From assembly GCF_905175375.1 (NCBI RefSeq), contig NZ_CAJIMS010000001.1, forward strand, positions 2,666,001 to 2,730,000: 64,000 nt of DNA, read 5' to 3'. The translations under genes and the position numbers were made by a program. Under the pieces are notes generated by a model that worked only from the letters and a program-made list of their open reading frames with translations, was not told the origin of the DNA and did no database searches. Source of the stretch: Chryseobacterium aquaeductus (GTDB lineage Bacteria; Bacteroidota; Bacteroidia; Flavobacteriales; Weeksellaceae). This document shows positions 9,439 through 16,947 of the stretch, piece after piece. The first letter of the stretch is position 1. Each line of letters begins with the position of its first letter.

Positions 9439-10536
9439 ATGACAATCTACGAAGTAATTTCAGAAATAGAAAAACTCATTGATATGCCACAGGCAGAAGA
9501 CTTTGATAATGTAGGGCTTTTGTGTGGTTTGCCGGAAAGAAATGTCTCCGGAATTTTGGTTTGCCATGATGCTCTTGAAAATGTAATAGATGAGGCAATT
9601 CAGAAAAACTGTAATGTGGTTGTATGTTTTCATCCGATTATTTTTTCAGGTTTAAAATCTTTGACGGGAAAAAATTATGTTGAAAGAGCAGTTTTAAAAG
9701 CAATTGAAAACAAGGTGGCAATTTACGCCATTCATACAGCTTTTGATAATGATTTTCATGGAGTAAATGCCGGAATTTGCAATCTTTTAGGTTTGAAAAA
9801 TTTGAAAATTCTTCAGCCTAAAAAGAATAATTTGAAACAACTTACGGTTTTTGTACCAAAAGATTATTCTGAAAAGTTAAGAGAGTCGCTTTTCTCTGCC
9901 GGAGCAGGAAATATTGGTTTCTATGATGAATGTAGTTTTACGATAGAAGGAAAAGGAACTTTCAGACCGACCGAAGGCTCTAATCCGTTTTTGGGGCAAC
10001 AGAATATTCGTGAAAATTCCGAAGAAGATATGATTTCTGTAATTTTTGAATCTTTCAAACAAAGTCAAATTGTTGCTGCAATGAAATCTGCTCATCCCTA
10101 TGAAGAAGTTGCCTATCAGATTTATCAGCTTGAAAATGAAAACCAATCTTCCGGATTGGGAATGTATGGTGAATTTGAAACTGAAATGGATGAAAAGGAT
10201 TTTCTTGGATTTGTGAAAGATCAATTTAATTTAAATATCATCAGGCATTCAGATTTTACTCAAAAGAAAATCAAAAGAGTAGGAGTACTTGGTGGTTCGG
10301 GAGCAAGCGGAATAAAAGCTGCGCTTTCAAAAAAGTGTGATGCGTATCTTACAGGAGATCTCAAATACCATGATTATTTTTTATCTGAATCTAAAATGCT
10401 GCTTTGTGATATCGGGCATTACGAATCTGAGCAATTGGTGAGTCAACAATTATTTGAAATTTTGTCACAAAAATTTAGTACATTTGCAATCTTAAAATCT
10501 AGTGAAAAAACAAACCCAGTAAATTATTTCCTATAG
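9439..10536 (+). CDS. Nif3-like dinuclear metal centre protein (GTP cyclohydrolase I type 2 family homologue)
   Basis: A 365-residue cytoplasmic protein of the NIF3/DUF34 family. Members form toroidal hexamers with a two-metal site, but their reaction is not settled. Conserved ligand motifs are visible: FHPIIFSG (about 62-69), AIHTAFDND (about 93-101) and DIGHYESE near the C-terminus. The insert domain between them is typical of the longer bacterial form. The frame is open from 9367, but the start at ATG 9439 (MTIYEVISEIEKL) fits the family, and the extra 24 residues would overlap the divergent channel gene. The next gene begins 2 bases after the stop, an arrangement often seen for Nif3 and coiled-coil zinc-ribbon proteins. 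Confidence 0.9.
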   Translation: MTIYEVISEIEKLIDMPQAEDFDNVGLLCGLPERNVSGILVCHDALENVIDEAIQKNCNVVVCFHPIIFSGLKSLTGKNYVERAVLKAIENKVAIYAIHTAFDNDFHGVNAGICNLLGLKNLKILQPKKNNLKQLTVFVPKDYSEKLRESLFSAGAGNIGFYDECSFTIEGKGTFRPTEGSNPFLGQQNIRENSEEDMISVIFESFKQSQIVAAMKSAHPYEEVAYQIYQLENENQSSGLGMYGEFETEMDEKDFLGFVKDQFNLNIIRHSDFTQKKIKRVGVLGGSGASGIKAALSKKCDAYLTGDLKYHDYFLSESKMLLCDIGHYESEQLVSQQLFEILSQKFSTFAILKSSEKTNPVNYFL

Positions 10537-10538
10537 AT

Positions 10539-11315
10539 ATGGCAAAAATCACCGAAATTTCAGTTGAAGAAAAATTAAGAGCTTTATACGATTTGCAAAT
10601 CATCGATTCAAGATTGGACGAGATCCGAAATACAAGAGGAGAATTGCCAATCGAGGTTGAAGATCTTGAAATTGAGATTGAAGGCCTAGAAAAAAGAGCG
10701 GAAAAATTTCATGCAGAGATTAAAGAGCAGAATGATCAGATCGGCAATAAAAATGAAGTGATCAATCATGCAAAAACTTTAATTGAAAAATACAAATCTC
10801 AACAAGACAACGTAAGAAACAATAAAGAATTTGAAGCTTTAGGAAAAGAAATTGAATATCAGGAACTTGAGATTCAGCTTTCTGACAAAAGAATCAAAGA
10901 ATTCGGAGCTAAGATTGGTCATAAAGAGGAAACTCTGAATGAATTGAATTCTAAAATCGAAGGTCTTAAAAATCACCTGAAATTCAAGAAAGAAGAACTT
11001 GAAGGTCTGATCTCTGAGACACAGAAAGAAGAAGATTATCTGATCAAAAAATCTGAAGAATTTGCTTCTAAAATAGACGAAAGATTATTGGCATCTTACC
11101 ACAGAATCAGAGCAAACTCTTCTACAGGTCTTGCAGTTGTGGGTCTTGAAAGAGGTGCTCCAAAAGGATCTTTCTTCACAATCCCACCGCAAAAGCAGAT
11201 GGAAATTGCTCAGAGAAAGAAAATCATCATTGATGAGCATTCAGGAAAAATCCTAGTAGACGATGAGTTGGTAAACGAAGAAACTGAAAAAATGAATGCT
11301 GTAATTAAATTTTAA
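10539..11315 (+). CDS. Coiled-coil C4-zinc-ribbon family protein lacking its cysteines
   Basis: A 258-residue protein, probably translationally coupled to nif3. Residues about 15-185 form a long antiparallel coiled-coil hairpin rich in Glu, Lys and Leu. The C-terminal segment aligns with the zinc ribbon of this family (usually GACGGC and CEHCGRIL). Here these read GAPKGS and DEHSGKIL, so all four metal-binding cysteines are gone while the fold-defining residues (FFTIPPQ, GKILVDD) are kept. It is thus probably a metal-free version. Family function is poorly defined; the coiled coil suggests nucleic-acid or protein binding. Confidence 0.8.
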   Translation: MAKITEISVEEKLRALYDLQIIDSRLDEIRNTRGELPIEVEDLEIEIEGLEKRAEKFHAEIKEQNDQIGNKNEVINHAKTLIEKYKSQQDNVRNNKEFEALGKEIEYQELEIQLSDKRIKEFGAKIGHKEETLNELNSKIEGLKNHLKFKKEELEGLISETQKEEDYLIKKSEEFASKIDERLLASYHRIRANSSTGLAVVGLERGAPKGSFFTIPPQKQMEIAQRKKIIIDEHSGKILVDDELVNEETEKMNAVIKF

Positions 11316-11334
11316 TACAGTTTTTATATCATAT

Positions 11335-11368
11335 ATAAACGGCTTCAAATTTTTGAAGCCGTTTTTTT
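11335..11368 (+). terminator. Rho-independent terminator of nif3 operon
   Basis: AAACGGCTTCAAA and TTTGAAGCCGTTT form a long stem followed by a T run, 20 bases after the stop. Confidence 0.9.
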
Positions 11369-11586
11369 GTTTCTTGCAAACACAAATAACACAAATATTT
11401 TCACAAATTTCACAAGCTTATAAAGCAGAGCATTTGTCATTCCGTAGGACTCTAGGCAATGAATTTTAAATAAGCTTAGATTCCTACGGAATAACAAAAT
11501 TGGATGGTAAATTATTTTAAAGTAAAAGCAATTCTGTTTATTTTAAAATATTCGTGTAATATTTGTGCAATTTGTTTTTAAAAAAC
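11369..11586. repeat. Intergenic REP/MITE-like element (64-bp core, copy 1)
   Basis: The core at 11434-11497 has 20-base inverted ends (TTGTCATTCCGTAGGACTCT against AGATTCCTACGGAATAACAA) around a short spacer. A second copy of exactly the same length lies at 42289-42352. The core is itself framed by looser inverted AT-rich sequences (ACACAAATATTTTCACAAATT near 11393 and its inverted form near 11550). No gene is seen in this gap between convergent genes. Confidence 0.7.
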
Positions 11587-11614
11587 AAAACCGCTTCAAA
11601 GCTGAAACGGTTTA
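11587..11614 (-). terminator. Terminator for fadD (minus strand)
   Basis: AAACCG-TTC and GAA-CGGTTT pair; on the minus strand the stem is followed by TTTTGTTTTTT. It lies just after the fadD stop. Confidence 0.75.
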
Positions 11615-11620
11615 TTTATA

Positions 11621-13399
11621 CTAATTCTGATGACCATACATTTTATCGTAAAGGTCTTTAAACTTCTCTTTTACCGCCTTTCTTTTCAGTTTGAGGGTAG
11701 GAGTCAGGAGTCCGGCTTCAATGCTCCAGACTTCGGGTGTGAGCTCTATTTTTTTGATTTGTTCCCAATTTCCTAAGTGCTCGTTGATGTTGTGTATTTC
11801 TTTTTCAATTCTTTCTTTCAGTTCAGCGCTTTTTGCGATTTCCTGCGGAGTAGAACCAATGTTGAGGTTGTTTCTCATTGCCCAGTTTTTAGCAAATTCA
11901 AAATCTGGCTGTACAAATGCGCATGGCATCTTTTCTCCATCACCTACTACCATCACCTGCTCAATAAATTTCGAAGCTTTTGCCAGGTTTTCGATCATTT
12001 GTGGAGCAATATATTTTCCGCCGGAAGTTTTAAACATCTCCTTTTTACGATCGGTGATCTGTAAAAATCCTTCACTATCGATGTGCCCGATGTCTCCGGT
12101 TTTGAAAAATCCGTCTTCGGTGAAAGTTTCTTTGGTTTGTTCTTCGTTTTTGAAATAAGCTTTGAATACAGAAGGTCCTTTTACAGTAATTTCTCCATCT
12201 TCCTGAATTTTTACCGTTAAATTATCTAAAGGATGTCCCACTGTTCCTACTTTCATCTTTCCGAAAGAGTTTACTGAGATTACAGGTGAGGTTTCTGTAA
12301 GACCATAACCTTCCAAAATAGGAATTCCTGCATTTTGAAACATTAAATTTAATCTTGTAGAAAGTGCTGCCGAACCGGAAACTAAAGTAATGATCTCACC
12401 GCCCAAACCTTCTCTCCATTTTTTGAAGACCAATTTATCGGCAATAATTTCAGCTAAGCCTGAAGGTTTTGAAACTTCTTTCTTCTTCTGAATTAAATTC
12501 AATGCCCAGAAGAATATTTTTTGTTTCAAACCACCTGCCGACGAGCCTGTGTTATAAATTTTATCATAAACTTTTTCTACAAGACGAGGTACAACACTCA
12601 TATAATGAGGTTTCACTTCTCTCACGTTTTCTCCCATTTTCTCAATACTTTCAGCAAAATAAATAGAAAAACCATTATATTGGAAAAGGTAGAAAAGCAT
12701 TCTCTCAAAAATATGACAGATCGGTAAAAAGCTCAACACTCTGGTATCTTTATAATCTAAACTTTTCTTTTTCGGAATTCTGGGATATGATCCCAAAACA
12801 TTGGAAACAATATTTTCATGCGTCAGCATTACTCCTTTTGGCTTACCTGTAGTTCCTGAAGTGTAGATCAGAGTTGCCAAATCTTGCGTATTAATTGCTT
12901 TTGAAAGATCTTCTACCTCAATTTGTGTAGAATCATCTTCTCCCAGATCCAAAATCTCTTTCCAGTTGGCAGCTCCTGTAATTTGGTCAAATGTAAAAAC
13001 TCCTTGCAGAGAAGCTACATTATGTTTGATCTTCATTACTTTCGCAAGAAGTTCTTTATCAGAAACAAAACAGTATTTTATTTCGGCATTATTGAAAATA
13101 AATTCATAATCTTCAGGTGAGATACTTGGGTAAACAGGTACCGAAACGACACCTATTTGTGATAGTCCGAAATCCATTACTGCCCATTCTGTACGTGAAT
13201 TGGTAGTGATAAGTGCGATCTTATCTCCAGGTTTAATTCCAAGTTTCAAAAGACCTCTTGAGATTTTATTTCCTTGGTTCACAAACTCCTGCGTAGATGT
13301 CTTTTGCCACTCTCCCTGATATTTTGTTACAAACATATCACTTTTAGGGAAATTTTCTAAAGCATGGTGCGGTATATCGAATAATCTTTTGATTGTCAT
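11621..13399 (-). CDS. fadD: Long-chain fatty acid-CoA ligase (AMP-forming)
   Basis: A 592-residue adenylate-forming enzyme that activates fatty acids to acyl-CoA using ATP. The AMP-binding P-loop-like motif IYTSGTTGKPKGVML (about 178-192) and the A5 motif GYGLTET are present. The hinge region also matches (TGDIGHIDSEGFLQITDRKKEMFKTSGGKYIAP). The length and C-terminal layout match the FadD15/ACSL-like class common in Bacteroidota. An acyl-CoA dehydrogenase gene starts 144 bases away on the opposite strand, consistent with a fatty-acid catabolism locus sharing a divergent control region. Chain-length preference is not evident. Confidence 0.9.
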   Translation of the reverse strand: MTIKRLFDIPHHALENFPKSDMFVTKYQGEWQKTSTQEFVNQGNKISRGLLKLGIKPGDKIALITTNSRTEWAVMDFGLSQIGVVSVPVYPSISPEDYEFIFNNAEIKYCFVSDKELLAKVMKIKHNVASLQGVFTFDQITGAANWKEILDLGEDDSTQIEVEDLSKAINTQDLATLIYTSGTTGKPKGVMLTHENIVSNVLGSYPRIPKKKSLDYKDTRVLSFLPICHIFERMLFYLFQYNGFSIYFAESIEKMGENVREVKPHYMSVVPRLVEKVYDKIYNTGSSAGGLKQKIFFWALNLIQKKKEVSKPSGLAEIIADKLVFKKWREGLGGEIITLVSGSAALSTRLNLMFQNAGIPILEGYGLTETSPVISVNSFGKMKVGTVGHPLDNLTVKIQEDGEITVKGPSVFKAYFKNEEQTKETFTEDGFFKTGDIGHIDSEGFLQITDRKKEMFKTSGGKYIAPQMIENLAKASKFIEQVMVVGDGEKMPCAFVQPDFEFAKNWAMRNNLNIGSTPQEIAKSAELKERIEKEIHNINEHLGNWEQIKKIELTPEVWSIEAGLLTPTLKLKRKAVKEKFKDLYDKMYGHQN

Positions 13400-13543
13400 A
13401 ATTTGTTAAATATTTAATAAAGAATTTTAAATATAAGCATTTTTGTAAAAATAGCATAATTCTGTTTACAATTTTCATTTGTCAAATATTTTTTCAGGTT
13501 CGGCTAAAAAGTATTAATTTACGGGCATCTAATTATTATTTTT

Positions 13544-14683
13544 ATGGACTTTAATTTATCCGAAGAACAGCTGATGATTCAGCAGGCAGCAAGGGATTTT
13601 GCACAAAACGAACTATTACCTGAAGTAATCGAAAGAGACCGCGAACAGAAGTTCCCAACGGAGCAGGTGAAGAAAATGGGAGAAATGGGACTTTTGGGTA
13701 TGATGGTAGATCCGAAATACGGCGGTGCAGGTATGGATAGTGTTTCTTATGTTTTGGCAATGGAAGAGATTGCAAAAATTGACGCTTCTGCGGCGGTTGT
13801 AATGTCTGTAAATAACTCATTGGTATGTGCCGGACTAGAAAAATATGCTTCTGAGGAGCAAAAAGTAAAATATCTTACACCACTTGCGAGCGGACAAGTG
13901 ATTGGAGCATTTGCGCTTTCCGAGCCGGAAGCAGGTTCTGATGCAACTTCTCAGAAAACAACAGCTGAGGATAAAGGAGATTATTATCTTCTGAATGGTG
14001 TTAAAAACTGGATTACTAATGGTGGAACAGCTTCTTACTACATCGTAATTGCACAGACAGATCCCGAGAAAAAACACAAAGGTATCAACGCTTTTATTGT
14101 AGAAAGAGGTTGGGAAGGTTTTGAAATAGGACCAAAAGAAGATAAATTGGGAATCAGAGGAAGTGATACGCATTCTTTGCTTTTCAATAACGTAAAAGTG
14201 CCTAAAGAAAACAGAATTGGTGAAGACGGTTTCGGATTCAACTTTGCTATGGCAGTTTTGAATGGTGGAAGAATAGGGATTGCTTCTCAAGCTTTGGGAA
14301 TTGCTTCCGGAGCTTACGAAATGGCTCTTAAATATGCTAAAACAAGAAAAGCTTTTAAAACAGAAATCATCAATCATCAGGCGATTGCTTTCAAATTAGC
14401 AGATATGGCAACTCAGATTACAGCAGCAAGAATGCTTTGCTTTAAGGCTGCAGTAGACAAAGATGCCGGAAAAGATATTTCTGAGATCGGAGCAATGGCA
14501 AAATTATATTCTTCTCAAGTTGCGATGGATACCACGATTGAGGCTGTACAGATTCACGGTGGATATGGTTATGTAAAAGAATATCACGTAGAAAGATTAA
14601 TGAGAGATGCAAAAATAACTCAGATCTACGAAGGAACTTCGGAAATTCAGAAAATCGTGATTTCGAGAAGTATTTCAAAATAA
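13544..14683 (+). CDS. Acyl-CoA dehydrogenase (FAD-dependent)
   Basis: A 379-residue enzyme that introduces the alpha-beta double bond in acyl-CoA during fatty-acid or branched-chain amino-acid oxidation. FAD and substrate signatures are present: FALSEPEAGSDA (about 126-137) and WITNGG. The C-terminal motif QIYEGTSEIQKIVI carries the catalytic glutamate. The length and motifs match short/medium-chain acyl-CoA dehydrogenases. It is divergent from fadD. Confidence 0.92.
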   Translation: MDFNLSEEQLMIQQAARDFAQNELLPEVIERDREQKFPTEQVKKMGEMGLLGMMVDPKYGGAGMDSVSYVLAMEEIAKIDASAAVVMSVNNSLVCAGLEKYASEEQKVKYLTPLASGQVIGAFALSEPEAGSDATSQKTTAEDKGDYYLLNGVKNWITNGGTASYYIVIAQTDPEKKHKGINAFIVERGWEGFEIGPKEDKLGIRGSDTHSLLFNNVKVPKENRIGEDGFGFNFAMAVLNGGRIGIASQALGIASGAYEMALKYAKTRKAFKTEIINHQAIAFKLADMATQITAARMLCFKAAVDKDAGKDISEIGAMAKLYSSQVAMDTTIEAVQIHGGYGYVKEYHVERLMRDAKITQIYEGTSEIQKIVISRSISK

Positions 14684-14708
14684 TTAAATACAAACACTAT
14701 TTTATAAT

Positions 14709-15074
14709 ATGAAAAAATCTTGGTTAATCACTTTGGGAGTAATTTTGCTTCTCGTAGGCGTTTTTATCTGGTACAAATTTTTCTTCGTTTTCGGAGAAGG
14801 TGTAAAGTCGGGTAATCTAAACTATGCGATCAAAAAAGGTTATGTTTTTAAAACCTACGAAGGTAAACTGATTCAGGAAGGCTTCGGAAGAGGCTCTACA
14901 GGAACTATTACTAGCTACGAGTTTGAATTCTCTGTAGATGACCCGGAAGTTTTCAAACAATTGGAACTCAACAGTGGTAAAAACTTTGATCTTCATTATA
15001 AAGAATACAATGGCGCTTTGCCATGGAGAGGAAATACAAGGTATGTTGTAGATAAAATAGTAAACATGAAATAA
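14709..15074 (+). CDS. Conserved small membrane-anchored protein, unknown function
   Basis: 121 residues. One N-terminal transmembrane helix (about residues 5-27, WLITLGVILLLVGVFIWY) is followed by a soluble domain of about 90 residues with EGVKSGNL, GRGSTGTITSYEFEFSV and LPWRGNTRYVVD motifs. Related proteins occur widely in Bacteroidota and are sometimes mislabelled as 6-phosphogluconate dehydrogenase, but nothing here resembles that enzyme. It lies 25 bases after the acyl-CoA dehydrogenase and shares its terminator, so it is probably co-transcribed. Confidence 0.75.
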   Translation: MKKSWLITLGVILLLVGVFIWYKFFFVFGEGVKSGNLNYAIKKGYVFKTYEGKLIQEGFGRGSTGTITSYEFEFSVDDPEVFKQLELNSGKNFDLHYKEYNGALPWRGNTRYVVDKIVNMK

Positions 15075-15077
15075 TCA

Positions 15078-15108
15078 TAAAAGGCTCTCAATACGAGAGC
15101 CTTTTACT
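15078..15108 (+). terminator. Rho-independent terminator
   Basis: AAAAGGCTCTC and GAGAGCCTTTT pair around AATAC directly after the small membrane protein. Confidence 0.9.
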
Positions 15109-15286
15109 TTACACCAAATCACAAATAGAATATATGAAATTTTTAAAATCTTTATTGTTTGATTGTTATTTTAAAAAGAGATTAAAACTATACAATCATA
15201 TTTTTATATAATTATGGATCAAATTTAAAAATTTTTTATTAAAAAATTCAAATCTTTGCAGAAAATTTTATTAAAGTGTTATAAGT

Positions 15287-16213
15287 TTAGTTATTTGGTA
15301 GATTCTTATTTTTCTTGTTGTAAAAATAATAAGCAATTCCTGCGATCAGAAATAAAGGCCATAATGGTAAAATGAAGAGAAAAATTGAAGTAATCACATT
15401 CCATCCGGAAGAGACAGCCGCTAAAGATTTTGATCCGAAACCTTGAGGTTGATCACCTATTGCCAGTTTTTCATCGTTTCCGTACAATGTTATTTCGACG
15501 TCACATAAAGTATTGTTTTCGAAATCTTTTCCTGAAATATCAATTCCTTTATTTTCAACTTCACCAATATTATAGCTCAAATCTTCCATTAGGTAATCAA
15601 ACTTCTGAATAGGAACTTTTATTCTTAGATAAGCAACTTTTTTTTCATTGTTGTTTAGAGAGATATTTTCGCTTTTTACAAAACCATCGTATTTTCTTAC
15701 CTGCTCTTTTACGATTTGTTTTGCTGTTTCGGCATTATTCACATTCAGTTCCAAAACGCCACTTTTTGTCATCTTGTTTTTGGATTTGATATGTTCATCA
15801 TGGTCATTTTTTGGTTTTTCCTTATAGATAACTTTTGTTTCCTTAATAATCTTTGGTGCCTGAACATTTACCACGATTCTATCCGATTTTTTTTGTAACG
15901 AATCTTTTTTCTGAATTTTAGATTCCAGTTTCATGTTGGCAATTTTGTCAGACAGAGAATCGATACTTTTAGAGGTAGATTCTATCTTTTCGGTTACATC
16001 GCTTTTTGTCTTTTCAAAATCTTTAATCCTGATGCTTGCAGAATCAAAAACAGCCTCTGCCTCATTGCCTGCGGAAGTTATTTTTTCACTCATATTAACG
16101 ACGGTACTATCACTAGACTTGATAGCATTTTCCAATTGAGAATTTGAAGCTTCTCCTTTTTTACACATAATAAAAGTTCCTGCTACGGTAACTAATAAGA
16201 TATACTTTTTCAT
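15287..16213 (-). CDS. DUF4349 domain envelope protein
   Basis: A 308-residue protein of the DUF4349 family. It has an N-terminal signal-like segment ending at Cys17 (GTFIMC), which could be a lipoprotein site although Met at -1 is unusual. A predicted coiled coil fills about residues 20-125. The DUF4349 core (about 143-245) has ELNVNNAETAKQIVKEQ and IRIKVP-type strands. A C-terminal transmembrane helix (about 275-300) ends in KNKNLPNN. It is likely anchored in the cell envelope; the biochemical role of the family is unknown. It stands alone, convergent with the gene at 14709. Confidence 0.8.
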   Translation of the reverse strand: MKKYILLVTVAGTFIMCKKGEASNSQLENAIKSSDSTVVNMSEKITSAGNEAEAVFDSASIRIKDFEKTKSDVTEKIESTSKSIDSLSDKIANMKLESKIQKKDSLQKKSDRIVVNVQAPKIIKETKVIYKEKPKNDHDEHIKSKNKMTKSGVLELNVNNAETAKQIVKEQVRKYDGFVKSENISLNNNEKKVAYLRIKVPIQKFDYLMEDLSYNIGEVENKGIDISGKDFENNTLCDVEITLYGNDEKLAIGDQPQGFGSKSLAAVSSGWNVITSIFLFILPLWPLFLIAGIAYYFYNKKNKNLPNN

Positions 16214-16387
16214 AACGTTATTTTTTGTTGATGTAAAAGTAAAATGATCTTGAGCGGCAAATTTGTAAAAGAAATGTATTAATTTAGTGAAATTTTATGT
16301 TTCTGAAAATCAGTGTTTTGTAAATTATTTACAAAAATTTTACAAAAAAAAATGTTAAATGTTAAAAATGTTAAATAAAAATATTCA

Positions 16388-16414
16388 TTGGAAATATAAT
16401 AATATTTACCTTTG
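16388..16414 (+). promoter_or_regulatory. Bacteroidota-type promoter (TTG/TAccTTTG)
   Basis: A perfect -7 element TACCTTTG (16407-16414) is preceded by TTG at 16388-16390 with 16 bases between. The ATG at 16433 lies shortly downstream, giving a very short leader. Confidence 0.6.
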
Positions 16415-16432
16415 CTTTTTGAGACTTTAATA

Positions 16433-16927
16433 ATGAAACAAGGTTTGTTGTTGATATTGTCGTTTTTAGTATTTGCTTCACCATACAGTTGTAGAAATTA
16501 TTCTATGCAAAAAAAAGAAATTGAAAGTGAGGTAGTAATGAAGGTACCACAAGTTATGATCGATTTTTCTGAAGTGAGACGACTGAATCGGGATATCATA
16601 CTGAATGAATACTTAATGATCACCGATTTTGATCAAACAGTAAAATTATACAGTCAGTTAGAAGATAAAAGATTTTCGAGATCAGAACCTATACCTGCAT
16701 TGTTTGAAAAAGATTTTTTTCTAATGCTAAAGCCAAAAATGAAAAAAGAACTTTACGGAGATATTGAAGTGACCAAGATGGAGATTAAAAATTCTGTACT
16801 GAATGTTTATTATAAAGAGATCACTAACGAAGAATATTTATCTGAAAAACAGAAAAATCCTATTTTGATATTGAGAGTAAACGGAGAAATCCCGTCAAGC
16901 ATCAAACTTATGAATATAACTGAATAA
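16433..16927 (+). CDS. Exported protein of unknown function
   Basis: 164 residues with an N-terminal signal peptide (MKQGLLLILSFLVFASPYSC) that may be processed as a lipoprotein at Cys20, although the lipobox is weak. The rest is a mixed alpha/beta domain with no recognised family. ATG 16433 is preferred over an upstream in-frame start at 16412 because it follows a good promoter at 16388-16414 and begins directly with the signal peptide. The next gene, a secreted protease, begins 20 bases later, so the two are probably one operon. An inhibitor or accessory role for the protease is possible but unsupported. Confidence 0.65.
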   Translation: MKQGLLLILSFLVFASPYSCRNYSMQKKEIESEVVMKVPQVMIDFSEVRRLNRDIILNEYLMITDFDQTVKLYSQLEDKRFSRSEPIPALFEKDFFLMLKPKMKKELYGDIEVTKMEIKNSVLNVYYKEITNEEYLSEKQKNPILILRVNGEIPSSIKLMNITE

Positions 16928-16947
16928 TAATAGAATTGTTTAAAAAC

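Noticed and set aside
11691..12158. Plus-strand frame opposite fadD
   Set aside because: Lies entirely within fadD on the other strand; composition reflects the antisense of a coding gene.
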